Source of the DNA: Limanda limanda
Taxonomy: Eukaryota > Chordata > Actinopteri > Pleuronectiformes > Pleuronectidae
Direction: 5' to 3'
Length of the DNA stretch: 64,000 bases
Assembly (NCBI RefSeq): GCF_963576545.1
Contig: NC_083641.1
Span: 14,072,893-14,136,892, forward strand
Shown here: one piece after another, positions 18,930-31,485 of the stretch
Layout: each line of letters starts with the position of its first letter
How positions within the stretch are numbered: the first letter of the stretch is position 1
Program-made: the position numbers and the translations under genes
The notes under the pieces: model-generated
Database searches by the model: none
The model's input: only the letters and a program-made list of their open reading frames with translations
What the model was told of the DNA's origin: nothing

Positions 18930-19360
18930 TGAGTGAAAGAGGGAAGCATGGGAGGAATAAAGGAAGGACAGATAGAGGGGGAAAGGGGGAGGATGAGGAA
19001 ACATGTGTTTGGAGGAAAGACAGAAAGATGGAAGCGGAAGAAAGGGTTAGGATCAGGGATTGAGTGATAGGAGAGATGAAAGGGGGATGGGCAGGGAGAG
19101 AGGGATGTGGAAGGACGGGAAAACAGATGAGGATGGAGGGAGGACAAGATGAAAAAGGGGAAAAAAATTGTGGAGGGATGGAGCCAAAAGAAGAGAATTG
19201 CAGAGGACATAGAGAAAGAGAGAGAGAGAGTGAGATAAAGGGAGGAAAGATTATTACGTAAGGGAGAAAAAAGATGAAGGACAAGAGGATTTTGGAAAGG
19301 AGAGGGACAGAATTGAAAGTAGAGCAGGGATGTGAGATGATGAAAAAAAAGAGAGACAGA
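18930..19360 (-). promoter_or_regulatory. long pyrimidine-rich tract upstream of the serpini1 start exon
   Basis: On the serpini1 transcript strand this stretch of roughly 430 nt is strongly C/T-rich and runs into the acceptor ...tctttcactcag at 18929-18930. Long open frames here (Phe, Pro, Leu and Ser rich) follow from base composition and are not coding. Binding by pyrimidine-tract proteins is inference. Confidence 0.5.
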
Positions 19361-19782
19361 AAACAGATGTCAGTCAATCGTTCTGCCAAAGAAAAAGGAA
19401 CCGCTGATAGAACAATTTTTTCTACTTCTCATGTTTACTTTCTAAATACAAAGATGAATATTTCTCATAAAGACGCTCAAATCCTGAGGGAAAGTTAATT
19501 GAGAAAAGAAGAAGTTACAGATTCAAAATGAATTTTGGTTTGTTGGTAATAGGCCAAAGAAGAGAAAGAGAAGGGAGAGAGCGGATGAGAGGCAGGGAGA
19601 TTATAAAGACAGTATATAAACAACAAGAGAGTGCAGTAAGTACAGCTGGGCCACTGACTGCAGTCAGTTCTGCTTTACATCTGCTAAATGAGCCCATACA
19701 TAATTCATGTCAAATCTTATCATCCTGAGTTGAATCAGCTTCTTTCCTTCAAAATCTGCTTTGCTCTGCTCTGCTCAGCTGT

Positions 19783-19784
<2 letters not shown>

Positions 19785-19816
<32 letters not shown>

Positions 19817-19817
19817 C
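19785..19817 (+). repeat. GT microsatellite
   Basis: About 16 GT units with one GTTT interruption, in serpini1 intron 1. Confidence 0.85.
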
Positions 19818-20050
19818 TTTGAAGAGTGCACAGAACAGAATGACTGAGGTCTTTACCTCCGTCCTTCGCCTTGTCTTTCCATCACATCCTACCTTCTAGT
19901 TCTCCTTCTCATCTATATATTTTGTTGATTCACCATTGTCCTGTCTTTTCTCTGCTCTCCTCTCTTTTTTGTCTCTTTAACCTTCTTTTATAACTTTCAA
20001 AATGAAAAGGAAGGCAAACACACGCACAAAGCTATCACTCCGGCGCAGCT

Positions 20051-20063
20051 GTTGCCAGGCAAC
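20051..20063. promoter_or_regulatory. second perfect X-box palindrome (serpini1 intron 1)
   Basis: GTTGCCAGGCAAC, identical in all 13 bases to the promoter X-box at 7986-7998. It lies 1.1 kb upstream of the serpini1 start codon on the transcript strand, far from the predicted first exon. RFX factors also act in neurons, so an intronic enhancer or alternative promoter is possible. Chance occurrence cannot be excluded. Confidence 0.4.
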
Positions 20064-20279
20064 ATTGTTTTCTGCTGCCCTAACATAAAAAAGGTCAATG
20101 ATAATATATAGAATAGAGATAAAAGAAAGATGTTCCGAGGGAGTGACATAACACATGGGCATTTGTTTTGTTGTTGTGTGTCTCTGTTGTGCTGTTGTCC
20201 TCGTACAGTGAGTATAAAGGATTCAATTAGCAGAGCCATGCAGAGCTGGAATCTGCTGGCTGCTGCTGCTCTGTATGTG

Positions 20280-20350
20280 CGTGTGTGGGTTTGTGTGTGT
20301 GTGTGTGCGTGTGTGTATGTTTGTGTGCGTGGATGTGTGTGTGTCTGTGA
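20280..20350 (+). repeat. GT-rich microsatellite
   Basis: Imperfect TG repeat with CGTG interruptions, in serpini1 intron 1. Confidence 0.85.
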
Positions 20351-21731
20351 CAGCAGGTAACTGTGGTGTCAACAACGTTAACAATAGGCATCAGCCAGAA
20401 AATGAGTGCCCAAGCTTGTTGTGTTCTGGCCTGTGCTCTGCTCTGCTCTGGCATGTGACAAACAATTTACCTTTCCAAAATAAACCAGCTCAGTGGGGAA
20501 GGGGGGGGGATTTAAAATATGGGATATTTGTCCTTATTGTCAGCTAATCCCATGGAAAGGCGATGACCAACAATAAACTGATCCTATAACAAGTGTTGTC
20601 TATGTATCTATTGTTCTCTAATATTTTCATATTCCAGGAGACATTAAAATCATATACATGAACCACATTGTGCTGTGTGTCTTCTTCCTCCATCACTGGG
20701 AACATGGTCACTGTTGTGACTCATTTCTCTTTTCTATTCAGCTGTTGTTAATACTCACTACAGCAACAAGTCTGCAGCAGACTGCATAGACTGTAAAGTG
20801 TTTATTGAGTGGTATTTGCTTAAAAGTGGAGCCTGACTATGATATGGTTTGTTTAGGGGAAGATGCCGATCCTTAACAATTTTGAGAATAAATTTAAGGT
20901 TATCTTTGGTTAAATCAGTGTGATATTCAAAGAGGTTTAGACGGTATATAATGAACTGAAATATGCAGTAAATATATATAATCTAGTGATTCCTACAATG
21001 TTTTTCCTATGATAAAGCAATGTGACAGAGGCCTGATATTGTATAATTATTGTTTGCAAGTGTAAACATAAATGTACATATTTTCTTCATTGTTTATTCT
21101 GTAAAATAAATGTTTTCATATCTGCGGAAATATCAACGCTGATGCTCTGAATGTCTCTGAAAGGCTCATATCAGCTGATCGGCTCAACAATCAAACAATC
21201 AATCTGTTGAGCTCTACTAAAAATACAGTGCATGGCTGTTTCAGGAAATTATTTAGCCAAAAATAAAAGTGTATATAATATGATATATAAACAATATGCT
21301 GCGTGACGTGTATCCTGCATGTGTTCATATGAATGACCCAAAGATATCCAAATGGACAAACATTAGTGGACAAACATAAATCACCACTCTTAGATAGAGT
21401 TGGTCATCTCTGCTCACGTCTTACAATGAACTCCATGTACTTTATGAGCTACTGAATGTGATTCCTCATTCTCTTGCAAACCACATACACGCCCACGTCA
21501 CTTCCACTTCACGCCACCTCTAAACTGACAGTGAAGACTCGTCATGTTTGTTCTCCGTCCATGAGCATTCTCACAAAGTGCTTTCTACAAGCACAGAGCC
21601 GGCAGAAGCAGCTACTGTAAGTGAATGGAAATATATTTTGATGTACCAACTTTAACTGTATTTGAACACATTGAAAAGAAAAATCCAAAACTCTATAAAT
21701 GTGATCGTCCTAAGTGACAGATACGAGTAGA

Positions 21732-21786
21732 TACACACACAAACACAAACACAAACACAAACACAAACACAAACACACACACACAC
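21732..21786 (+). repeat. AC / ACAAAC compound microsatellite
   Basis: Six-base units acaaac repeated about six times, flanked by plain AC repeats. Confidence 0.85.
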
Positions 21787-22193
21787 TCCTTCTGACAAGC
21801 GAGAAGTTCTTCCGGCAGATAATGATGCAACGCAGTGTTTAAACTTTATTGTTGCAGAAGAAGCAACACCCTGTTTAACAAGGAACATAAATATGATTCG
21901 GCAGGTTTTTATAAAGATCAGTTCTACATCTGAGTGATTAGAGAAGAGCAGAGCAGCAGAGTCGCCTGATGACCAGCGGATATCAACTGAATACTATAAA
22001 GCTCAAACAGCCTTTTTGCATTAAAGATGCTCGACTTCAAATAGATGTAAACAGAAATAATGACGTACGAGGGCACCAACCCGATGTTCTGAGTTAATAT
22101 TGTGTGAGTCACGTGTGTCCACCTGCTCTCAAATGTCATCCTGTGAGTCAGACGTTCCGACAGGAGTGAGAGAGAGGCTGACGGAAAGGAGGA

Positions 22194-22212
22194 GGGGGGG
22201 GGGGGGGGGGGG
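22194..22212 (+). repeat. 19-base G homopolymer
   Basis: An uninterrupted run of 19 G in a purine-rich context. A second G-rich block (8 G, C, 12 G) lies at 22561-22581. Both are on the non-transcribed strand of serpini1 intron 1 and could form G-quadruplexes. Confidence 0.85.
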
Positions 22213-22560
22213 CGGCTGGCAGACACGTAAACGGAGGTAATGTTCCTGACCTTCTGAGCTATGGGAGCTGAACCTTCCTGAGGCCGACAGACCCGCTCTC
22301 TGTAAGGAAAGATCCAGCCATGCAGTTAAGCCAGGGAAAGTAGTGCGGGGCATCACCGTGCACGCACCTGTGTGTGTTTGTGTGTGTGTGTGTGTGTAAG
22401 TGTGCGCGTGTGAGTGGACGATAACACCATGGGTGGCTGGTTTTTACTTGTAACAGTGACACCGTTCTGACCTTCTGAGTCTTGGGACGCCGTTCGCAAG
22501 GGGATCCCGCACTTCTGCCAGTTGGGCCCATGATGACTAAACTTTGGCTCTGATCTCCTC

Positions 22561-22581
22561 GGGGGGGGCGGGGGGGGGGGG
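22561..22581 (+). repeat. interrupted G run (G8-C-G12)
   Basis: 21 bases with a single C. It lies about 350 bp from the 22194 G run, in the same intron. Confidence 0.85.
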
Positions 22582-23210
22582 TTTCCGGCATGCCTCTCAG
22601 GTAAGCGGCGAAACGCAACACCTGGTAATTAAACGTTCTCTCGTGACTGAAAAGAGCCAAACATGTCAGGGAATCTCTCAAGGTCTAATCCTGACAATTT
22701 GATTAATTCCATGCAATTAAACTCACTGGCCTTTAAAAGCAGCCTTTAATCACTTTGTGTAATCCCAATTCTCGGACTGGATAGATTGGCAGTTGACATT
22801 TCCGACAATTAAAACGTGACCTCACGCCGCACGCACGATAATCCCTGATGCCATTTAAACCCAACACCTTGAGACGGCACGCTTCAGAGGACAGGGGAAT
22901 TTATTAAACATGAATATCCTCATTCATGAACACACACACACACACTTTGAGGTACACATTTCCACACACACTTCCAAGCCAAGGTTCCCAAGGCAACTGC
23001 AAGTGATGGACATTTTTCGTTTTGCAGAGCTGACAGGGAGAATTTTTACTCTTTAAAGATATTTCCCTCCTTCCACATAGGCAGATAAACTCTTCTTTCC
23101 TTTTATCAAACAACACTCAGCAGTTTCTTTCTCATACAACCCCTCACTTTACAAGAACTGTTCCCACCAGATACAGCTCTGTCACTTAATGCACTCTCTG
23201 ACATTATCAC

Positions 23211-23221
23211 ACGCGCACACA

Positions 23222-23277
<56 letters not shown>

Positions 23278-23289
23278 CACACACACACG
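23211..23289 (+). repeat. compound ACGC and AC microsatellite
   Basis: Roughly eleven ACGC tetranucleotides followed by AC dinucleotides. The Ala-Arg-Thr-His frames over it are artefacts. Confidence 0.9.
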
Positions 23290-24160
23290 CTCCTTCACTT
23301 TGGCTCTTCACCTCCATACTGCTGTCCATAAAGGTGCTTTGTTGAATTCTGTGAAAGTGCTAACATCCCATCTGATCAAGGCCTTTCCCTCTGGGGATGA
23401 ACTGCAGACAATGATGTCTCTCATCATCTCTGTGACCATGAAACTTTGAATTTTTTGTGCGCTATGATGCTCTGTTTAAAGCGGCAGCGTTATCTGGCAC
23501 GATTCCACCATGAATATGTCTAATTTATAAAGGGCTTTGCAGTACAAAGATAATAGAGTCTGATTATTGTTCATGGCTCCGTTACAGCCACTTTCTGCAT
23601 ATCGTTCTGATGTTGAACAATGCAATGAAACACATACATGATCAAGTCTACATAAAGCTTCTCAAGTGAGTGTCTCCCTTTCCCTGTTTGATTAGACAAC
23701 CATCCCTCACCTACTGCTTATCCATTGATGTGGAATTTACACAGGGAGGCTGTAAAAAAGCACCAGTGGGGCAAGAGCTTTGATTCTAGTGTTGTCTATG
23801 AGAAATGGTACAGGGGAATATTCATGTGAACAATAAAAAGGTTCTAACTATTGAGTCAATTTGTCTGTGTAGGCCCCTGATTTGTACCTGTCGCTCCAGG
23901 AAACAATACTTCAGTGGCGACAAGCGATAGATCCCATTTTTTAGCAATAAACCTATTTGTCATCTCTCTGAATTAACACTGAATTACAGTATTAACACAA
24001 CAGTCATCATGGCTAATTGTTACCAAACTGAGGTGATGTACTTGTCTAGGGCAAGCAACATTAAAGCAGTGAAGAGTAGATAATCATTTTGTTTAGTTGT
24101 AAATATTCATTTTGTGAGTAAATGATTATTAATTTCTTGTGATTACAATAATTCCACTAC

Positions 24161-24541
24161 TTGGCTTCACTTTTCGGGAGCTATCAGGTCGTCCATCATT
24201 ATATACACTCAATGGTTTGTACAGAAACGGTTAAAGGTTCAGTGTGTAGGAGTTAGTGACATCTAGTGGTAAAGTTGCATTTTGCAACCAACCGAAGACC
24301 TCTCATCTCACCCTCCCCTAAGCATGTAGGTAGGAGAAGCAATTTGTCTGTTCTGGGCTACCGTAGAAACATGGTGGTGCAACATGATGGTATGTGTGCG
24401 CTTTGACGTTTTTAGTTTGGCCCATGTCCCATCCACACACATGGAGGTTGATGATCTACACTGCAGCCAGCCACCAGGGAGTGATTAAGATGCCTTGGCT
24501 TCACGTCATGACAGCTGTCGTCCATCTTTATTTATGGTCTA
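24161..24541 (+). repeat. dispersed repeat cluster with a duplicated motif
   Basis: TTGGCTTCAC ... gtcgtccatc at 24161-24201 recurs at 24495-24525, and both continue into an AT-rich end. Between them, 24228-24430 carries blocks (ggttcagtgtgtaggagtta, gacatctagtggtaaagttg, gggctaccgtagaaacatgg) that I know from abundant fish non-autonomous elements. The right end, tccatctttatttatggtct, also resembles the terminal repeat at 51124-51145. Confidence 0.55.
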
Positions 24542-26472
24542 AGGTTTAATCAGTCAACAGTTCAGTGTTGACATCAGTGGAGGTGCTACTAGAGGCATTA
24601 GAGGATTTGGCCCAGTAAAGGTAGTCAGCTCTCAGTGTTAATCTGTATTTCAGCTACTGGTGCATTACAGATCCTAATCACAGCTAACATGCAGCTTACA
24701 TTATCTCAGTGAGTTTTAATAAGATCCAACAGTTTTCTGGCCACATCAGATTCCTCTCAGGCCTCGGCAGTAAAATCCGAGGGGATTCACTAAGTATCAT
24801 CTTATAAAGTTGAAGCTGTGTCTCCACTAACTTCAGGATTGGCTCATTTACAGCATTTAATTTTCAAGTGGCCAATTTAATTAATTAAATGTCCTCACAC
24901 TTGGGAAACTAATCAAGTGTGAAATGTGCTAGAGATTATATTTTTTTCTGTAATACAGACGGCAACACGACATATGTGCTGTAATACACAGAACCGCTGG
25001 TGCAGAGAGAAACCCTGATTCTACACAATGTCTCTAAAAGTGCACCATTGTCAATGTTTTTGTCCGTCTGGATTACAGCCACAACAACACAATAGGCACC
25101 AGAAACCTGGGTTTCATTAGATCCTGTAAATATGAACAGAAACCACCCTTTAAACTAAATAAAGTGACAGTAGGGTTCAATAATATGCAGAATAATTTTA
25201 CTTTTATTTCTTTGGCATATTGTAATCCTGATATTTCGATTAACTGCTCAGCCAGACTTGAGCTACAGGTCTGTGGTTGCTAAGAAACCATCTGTGACGC
25301 TAACAGCTGAGAATTTGCCTGTCACACCTTCATCACTCTGTAATCTTCCATAAAGCTTCATGCTACAATGCACACTTATTTCCAGGAAGCCAATATGACT
25401 GTGATTACAACAACTGTTATGTTTCAAATGTCACCGCTGCAGTTTATATCCACTCCAGTGGCAGACACAGTCACCTGTCTGCAGAGCAGCCTCAGCTCAC
25501 TGAACCTCAGCTCATTCAAGCCCTTGTTAGAAAATGGGTTAATGTGCTACAGAAGCTGCCTGAAGTCCCAGGATGCCCACGGTACACTCCACAGAGGGCA
25601 AACAAAGGTTAACAACTCTTTATTAATCCCTGCTAACGGAGACACCCAGAGGGAGAGACACACAGAGAGATAAAGAGGGAAAGAGAGAGAGGAAAGCAAC
25701 AAGAACTGATGACTTGTAGGTAGAAAATCAGGAAAAGAGAGGAAGACACATATAAACACAAGTAGACAGGCAGATAGGAAGAGCTGAACAGAGGCAGATA
25801 CCAGCTTCCACTGCGACAATGATATGAATGACCACCTGCCCAGCATGGAAAGATGTCCCACTGTTCCCAAACTCTGTCAACACACACTCATGAGTGTCCC
25901 TTTTCTTTTGCTATATTACAATCACACACTAAGAGCTACGGTGGAGCGCAGGGAGGTTCCAGCTGTAATTGGATCGGCCTCCATTTGGGGTCAGCGGTAT
26001 AAGTGAAAAGAATGGAGGCTTTTTCAAATAGAGTAAAGACCAGGGAGACACCGGAGCACAGGAAAGGTCACGATCAACCCCTCCTGTGGGAGATGCGTGT
26101 GCAGTCGGTGTGGGTGTGTGTGTACACATGCAGGTAAGACAGGGAGACCAGGAGGATGCTGCAGAATAAGAAGTGAAAGCCTGGTGAGAGGTGGAGATGG
26201 AGAGAGAGCAGAGAAGACAACAAGGTGATGATGAGGCTGTTTAGGCCGCTCACAAACCCACCAGGGATCATTCTGCTTGGTTAAGGGTCTGGAGGGACGG
26301 CTCGCTCACAACAGTAACATTTCAATATAAGCGTGAAAATAAAAAACTTCTAACCAAAGTCTCCTGTTGTTTTCAACCTAGATCCCTGAGAGGCCTGCAA
26401 CGCTCTGCCAGAGGATCTCAGTGTGTGTTCTGGCTCATGCGACTACATTTAAACCAACTGTAGTCAGTGGCC

Positions 26473-26710
26473 TCACAACTGAGACAATTAAGAGAATAAT
26501 TCAGAGCTGCAGAGTTTGTTTGACCGAGGGAGAAAATACGGGCACAACCAAATTGCTGCAACCGTTTAACTGTCGTCTTCTCAGAGATATGTCGCCCTCT
26601 CTCATCGGCCCTGCTCTGAGCCCAACCCCTCGATCCCACCAATCAATTGACAGATCGATTCCAGGATAAGTGCGTATGTGTGCGTGTGTGTGTGTGTGTG
26701 TGTGTTTGTG
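26473..26710 (+). repeat. dispersed repeat B, related to 6999-7180
   Basis: Same order of conserved blocks as at 6999-7180 and the same TG microsatellite at the right end. This copy has about 50 extra bases in the middle (around 26600-26640). It lies in serpini1 intron 1. Confidence 0.6.
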
Positions 26711-27599
26711 GAGCAGAGATCTGATGCGAGCAGCACAGACTCTGAAAGGTTCAAATGTTGACACGATAAAATCCACCAGTTACAGATCACATTTACAGTA
26801 ATCTTTCTAATTTGATCCATATATCATTTGTTTCCCCTTCATGGCTGTATTGAATCCTGGATATTTTGCTACCTAATTAAAAACAAAATTCCATTCCAGT
26901 TACTTTCTTCCCTCTCTGTGACTCCTACCTCTGTCCCTGTTCTCTCTCCTTCTCCGACCTGGCCAGGTATGAGCTAATCCCCTGCTGCAGCAGAACGTTC
27001 GGGGGACAAACCTGCTGCGTACGAGCAGGTGGTGCGGCTCAGACTGGGCCTTTCTTTAGAAGGGGAAGGAAAACATTCCAGAGGAAATAGGGCCTAAATG
27101 TGATCTAAGCACCTTTTACTTACGGTTGTAATTTGTTACCTGTCACACTGTGTTTACTAATCTTTCTCAAGTGTGTAAATTGCATTTCTAGAAGACAAAT
27201 GAGCAAATTTCTCTATGCTGATGACAGTTTTTTATTCTAAAGCACCTGCAGAGAATTCAGTAACTCCGGACTAAAATGTACTTCAGGACAAACTTGGATA
27301 AAACTAGAGTTTTTTGCTCCCTTACGTTTCATTAAGCAGCACATAGGCTTATAGAGAAAACACACAGTAGCCAGTTCCGACAACTGCAGACCCCCCACCC
27401 CTTATTCTCACATGTACCTGACTCCTGCTCATACAAACATGGATCTGGAAGGTTACAAACACGCAGCCCCAGCACACGCAGAGCTCAGCGGGTTCGGCTG
27501 CTCCCCCCTCTTCCCGGTTTTGTTGCGCTAGGCTGATTTGAAGGACATTTAATTATTGAAACACAATTAATGCAGCGCTCCCTGGGAATAGGCAGAACA

Positions 27600-27625
27600 A
27601 ACACACACACACACACACACACACG
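27600..27625 (+). repeat. AC microsatellite
   Basis: About 12 uninterrupted AC units. Confidence 0.85.
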
Positions 27626-28273
27626 CTCACACGCAGGCCCAGGCCACAGAAAGGCATGGGGAGGAAAACAGCAGGCTGTACATCAGCAGAGATTACCCAG
27701 TGATTTAGATGCATATGGGATTAATACATTTAGATTATGACTGAAAGGGATATTGTTACGTTTTTTTCTTTCTGAATGCAGAGCCGCTTCAGCGAGGATT
27801 TCCGAGCTCATCATCTTAGTGGCAGAGATAAAGAGATCACAGTTGGATTGAGAGAATGAGACTGAGAGAACATTGAATTGTTTACTGATAAACATGTTTT
27901 GGTGTAAGGCAGACGATAACCCATTAAAAAGCCATTGACACAACCTTGAAACTAATACATTTCATATACTTATAGGGACTCAAGGTGTGTTTGTCTGGTG
28001 GCAGCCTACTAAAACAGGTGGGGATTATTTTTATATATTGGCCATTTTCCATTGAGTTACATTTTGTTTACCATGTATTTACTGTACACTATAATGCCCA
28101 CTATAACGATCTAACCTGTGGTTCAGAGTCATTTTTACAAATGAGTACATCATTATGTTATAGTTTATTATGTATTTAGAGGTGTCGGTCAGAGAGGCTA
28201 CCTGAAGCAACTGCAGGATCTACATGTTCATTCATGATTTTTTACCAAACACCAACATACGAATAGCAATAGG

Positions 28274-28312
28274 TGTGTGTGTCAGTGTGTGTGTTTGTGT
28301 GTGTGTGTGTCT

Positions 28313-28372
<60 letters not shown>
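28274..28372 (+). repeat. GT microsatellite
   Basis: About 100 bp of GT repeats with a few TT and CT interruptions on the left, then a pure run of about 25 units. It lies about 530 bp downstream of the predicted serpini1 first-exon donor. Confidence 0.9.
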
Positions 28373-28373
<1 letters not shown>

Positions 28374-28903
28374 GGGGGTGGGGACGGGCTCCAGGACCAG
28401 TCTACTACAATCTGCCTCGTTAATTCACACACACGTTCACTCACTGCGCCTTTGCCTGCGTCTCAAGGACAAGAACCGCGCAGCAACGCCTCAGCTGGTT
28501 TCAGTAGAAAAAAAAAAAAAAAAAACGAAATACAAGAAATAAACAGAAGAAGACATTAAAAAGAGGAAGGAGAAGAAGAAGAAGAAAAAAAAGGAGAAAT
28601 AAAGGCTATTTGACTCAGGGTGCGACTCCACCCACCCCCCTTGTTGAAAGCCAACACATGTTGATTACACAGCAGAGAGAAAATCCCGTTACACACTGTT
28701 CCAGGAGGAAAATCGCCTGTAATACAAACCCACTCCTTCATAGAACATGATCATGAGAGAAACTCACAAATAGCACATTATTATATTCTATCCTGGGAGG
28801 CGTTAGAAAGAGAGATGCTCAGTGGAGCTCCCACGGTTTACTGCCCCCCCCCCCCACCCGGGCTGTGAGTGAGTCTGCTGCGGGTAATGAGACGAGCTCT
28901 TAC

Positions 28904-29060
28904 CGATCACACGGTGCAGATGGTGAGGATGGACGGACGGATGCAGCCTGTGTCTCCCTCTCTGCTGCTCTCTCTCTCCTCCTGATCCAGAGACCACTGC
29001 CTGTTCCTCTGCCGCACACCCCGCCCCCCCCCCTTCCGCGCCGTCCAATCAGCGTGCACC
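28904..29060 (-). promoter_or_regulatory. serpini1: predicted non-coding first exon and promoter of serpini1
   Basis: On the minus strand TGATCG|GTAAGAGC is a strong splice donor, with the exon ending at 28904. It can join the acceptor at 18929 before the start codon. Upstream, 28980-29060 is GC-rich, with an Sp1-like CCCCGCCCCC on the plus strand and a CCAAT box at 29045-29049, a usual proximal-promoter arrangement. Human SERPINI1 likewise has an untranslated first exon facing PDCD10. The transcription start itself is not determined. Confidence 0.55.
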
Positions 29061-30165
29061 GAAGAGTAAAGGCGAGAGGCAAAATCAACCCCTCCCACCG
29101 ACTTCCGCCTTTGCTCTGGCGAACAACAAATTCAAGGCAGGGCTCTGCACAGGCTGAAATATACAAGAAATCGTGCCAGTTTGTAAAAGTAACATAAGAT
29201 AATACAAAAAGAGGAATTTTGAAAGTAAGCTAAAGAGTTACACAGAGAGTAATAAATAAATAATTACGATAAAAGAGGAAAAATCACTTGCATAATAAAT
29301 TGCACGTAACAAATAAAAAATAGTTTGATTTCATTTAACGCAGAGGCAAACAGGAAAGACTTCTTGTTGTCATTATGATCATTATTATTATTGTTGTTGT
29401 ACTTGTTTTAATTCACCTGTCTCAATTGGACAGCCCTCTATAGCTTGAAAACTGGACTGATATTAGCCTGCTGAAATATGTTAACCAAGATTTGCAGAAC
29501 ACCTCTGGGAGCTTGTTCCACAAATATAAAGCATTGCAACTGAACACTGCTTCTCCATGTTTAGTTTTGAATCTGTGGACAAGAAGCCGACCTGTTCCGG
29601 ACGACCAAGGGGTCAGTGTTTCAGAAATATATTGTGGCCCCTAACCCTAAGTGTTTTATTGACCAACAGCAGGATTTTAAAGTAAATTCTTTGGCAGACA
29701 GGGAACCCTGGTAAAGATCTCAGTCATTGAAAAGATGTCACAAATGTATCAACTTGTACGTCCCAGTTCAACAGTTTAACGTTTTGTGCATATTTTCATG
29801 AACCATAAGCTTCTCAATGAACAGCAACATTCATTCACACTGTCGTCTCAGTCTGGAACCTGTTGCAGTGGGCGATGGAGCTGAGAACGTGACTCATCAC
29901 TCAGACGAAAAGCTGTTTATTTTGTGTTCTTAGACAACAACATTTTAACCCCTATGGAACAGTTTACTAAAGGAAGTATGACTTGAAACTTTACTTTTAT
30001 TGTTTTAAATCATCTCTCAAAACGTGCTTCTTCTGGATAGCTCTTGCTTGATAGATTTTTGTTACTATTATGTACCGTACATCCTTTTCCTTTGCTGTTA
30101 ATTTGAAACTATGTTTTAATATTAGATTTTTTGTCCTTGAGTTTAGATGTTATAATTAGCTATCT

Positions 30166-30208
<43 letters not shown>

Positions 30209-30520
30209 CTTGCTACAAGTGTTAGTATAATGTATTTCTAGCTAAAGACCAGTTACAGCTGGAATATACATCTAATCTAATTAATTTACGTCACTGACTA
30301 TTTATGTTTTCACTTTATTAGTTTTTCTGCTACTTCTTTTGCAAATGATCAATTTGTGATTATTTTGTACACATTTATTTGTATATTTTAAAAACAATTG
30401 AAGTAAACTGAACTACACACAAATGAGTGTGAAGATTAATAAGACCTTTCACAGTTTAATGGTGACCGTTTATTATATGTAAATCCAAATGATAGTTGCT
30501 GCCTTTACAGCGTCGAAAGG
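29061..30520. other. spacer between the serpini1 and pdcd10 promoters
   Basis: No exon is seen on either strand. The stretch is AT-rich with a TTG array at 30166-30208 and no long open frames. It separates two head-to-head promoters. Confidence 0.5.
30166..30208 (+). repeat. TTG trinucleotide repeat
   Basis: About 14 uninterrupted TTG units. Confidence 0.9.
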
Positions 30521-30559
30521 GTTAAGAACGCGTTTCCTGCACCTGTTTGGGATTTGAAG

Positions 30560-30931
30560 TCCAATCTGGAGGCCATTTCCATTGCAGCTCATTCAGGAGC
30601 CTGACCGAAAGAACTACAAGCCGCCTGTGAGCTCCCTGCCCCGGCCCGGCCCGCCCCGGCTCTCCGCTGCTGCTCCACGGGACAGGAGAACTTCCTGATT
30701 GACCCACTAACCACAACAACAGCAGCCGGATCGCGAGTCCGTGTCCGGGGACGGAGACACTTGTCCTCTGCGGTTGTAGCCACTTAGCTCCGGTTAGCTC
30801 AGCACGCAGATAAAACACCTGCTGTAAAGTGCTAATCTCCTGTTAGCACGCTACCTGTTCGTCCATCCAACTCCGGGACAGCAGCGGGACTCTGCCTCCT
30901 CTCCTCCCCGCCAGCAGCCTCGTCCGCCCGG
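30560..30931 (+). promoter_or_regulatory. pdcd10: GC-rich promoter and non-coding first exon of pdcd10
   Basis: A CpG-rich island with GC boxes (ccccggcccggcccgccccgg near 30640) ends in a textbook donor, CCCGG|GTAAGTG, with the exon's last base at 30931. The next pdcd10 exon starts at 33626 after a pyrimidine-rich acceptor (ctcctctccttcag), and the start codon follows at 33732. The open frames on the minus strand here reflect GC content. Confidence 0.6.
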
Positions 30932-31452
30932 GTAAGTGTCGAGCTGGGACTGGGGGAGTGAAGCTAAGTGATCAGAACTTGTGTGTAACTTGTGAGGGTT
31001 ATTGCACTGTAGCATCATCCGGTGCACTTTTACTCTCAGTTTCTCACGGTGTCAAACTTCAGCTGGAGGGGGAGGGGGGGTAGTTTCGATTCGGTCCTAG
31101 AAGTGTCCTCTAATGTCCATGTTCTGTGTCCGGATGCTGTCAAACCCTGGTTGTTGACATACTGTCGTCTGCTGATGTGGCTCCTCTGTGCAGGATCACA
31201 TCACCTAGAGACTCTGACACTACACAGTAGGTGAACCGAGCTGTGATGTCTTTATTTATTCATATTTATTTGACGTTTACGTGGGGTCAGCATCAGAACA
31301 CCAGGATCACCTTATAGTGGTGCGAGTGTTTTCTCTCTCTGGTGTGTGTCAAGAGGAAGTGTCCACCTGCTACTAAGGGAAAGGTTTTATTATAATGTAT
31401 AACAAGGCTAGTGAACCACAGGGAGAACAGGTAAAACGCTTAGGCTGGTACC

Positions 31453-31457
<5 letters not shown>

Positions 31458-31485
<28 letters not shown>

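Noticed and set aside
30522..30818. Minus-strand open frame in the pdcd10 promoter
   Set aside because: Explained by CpG-island base composition; no splice partner or homology.
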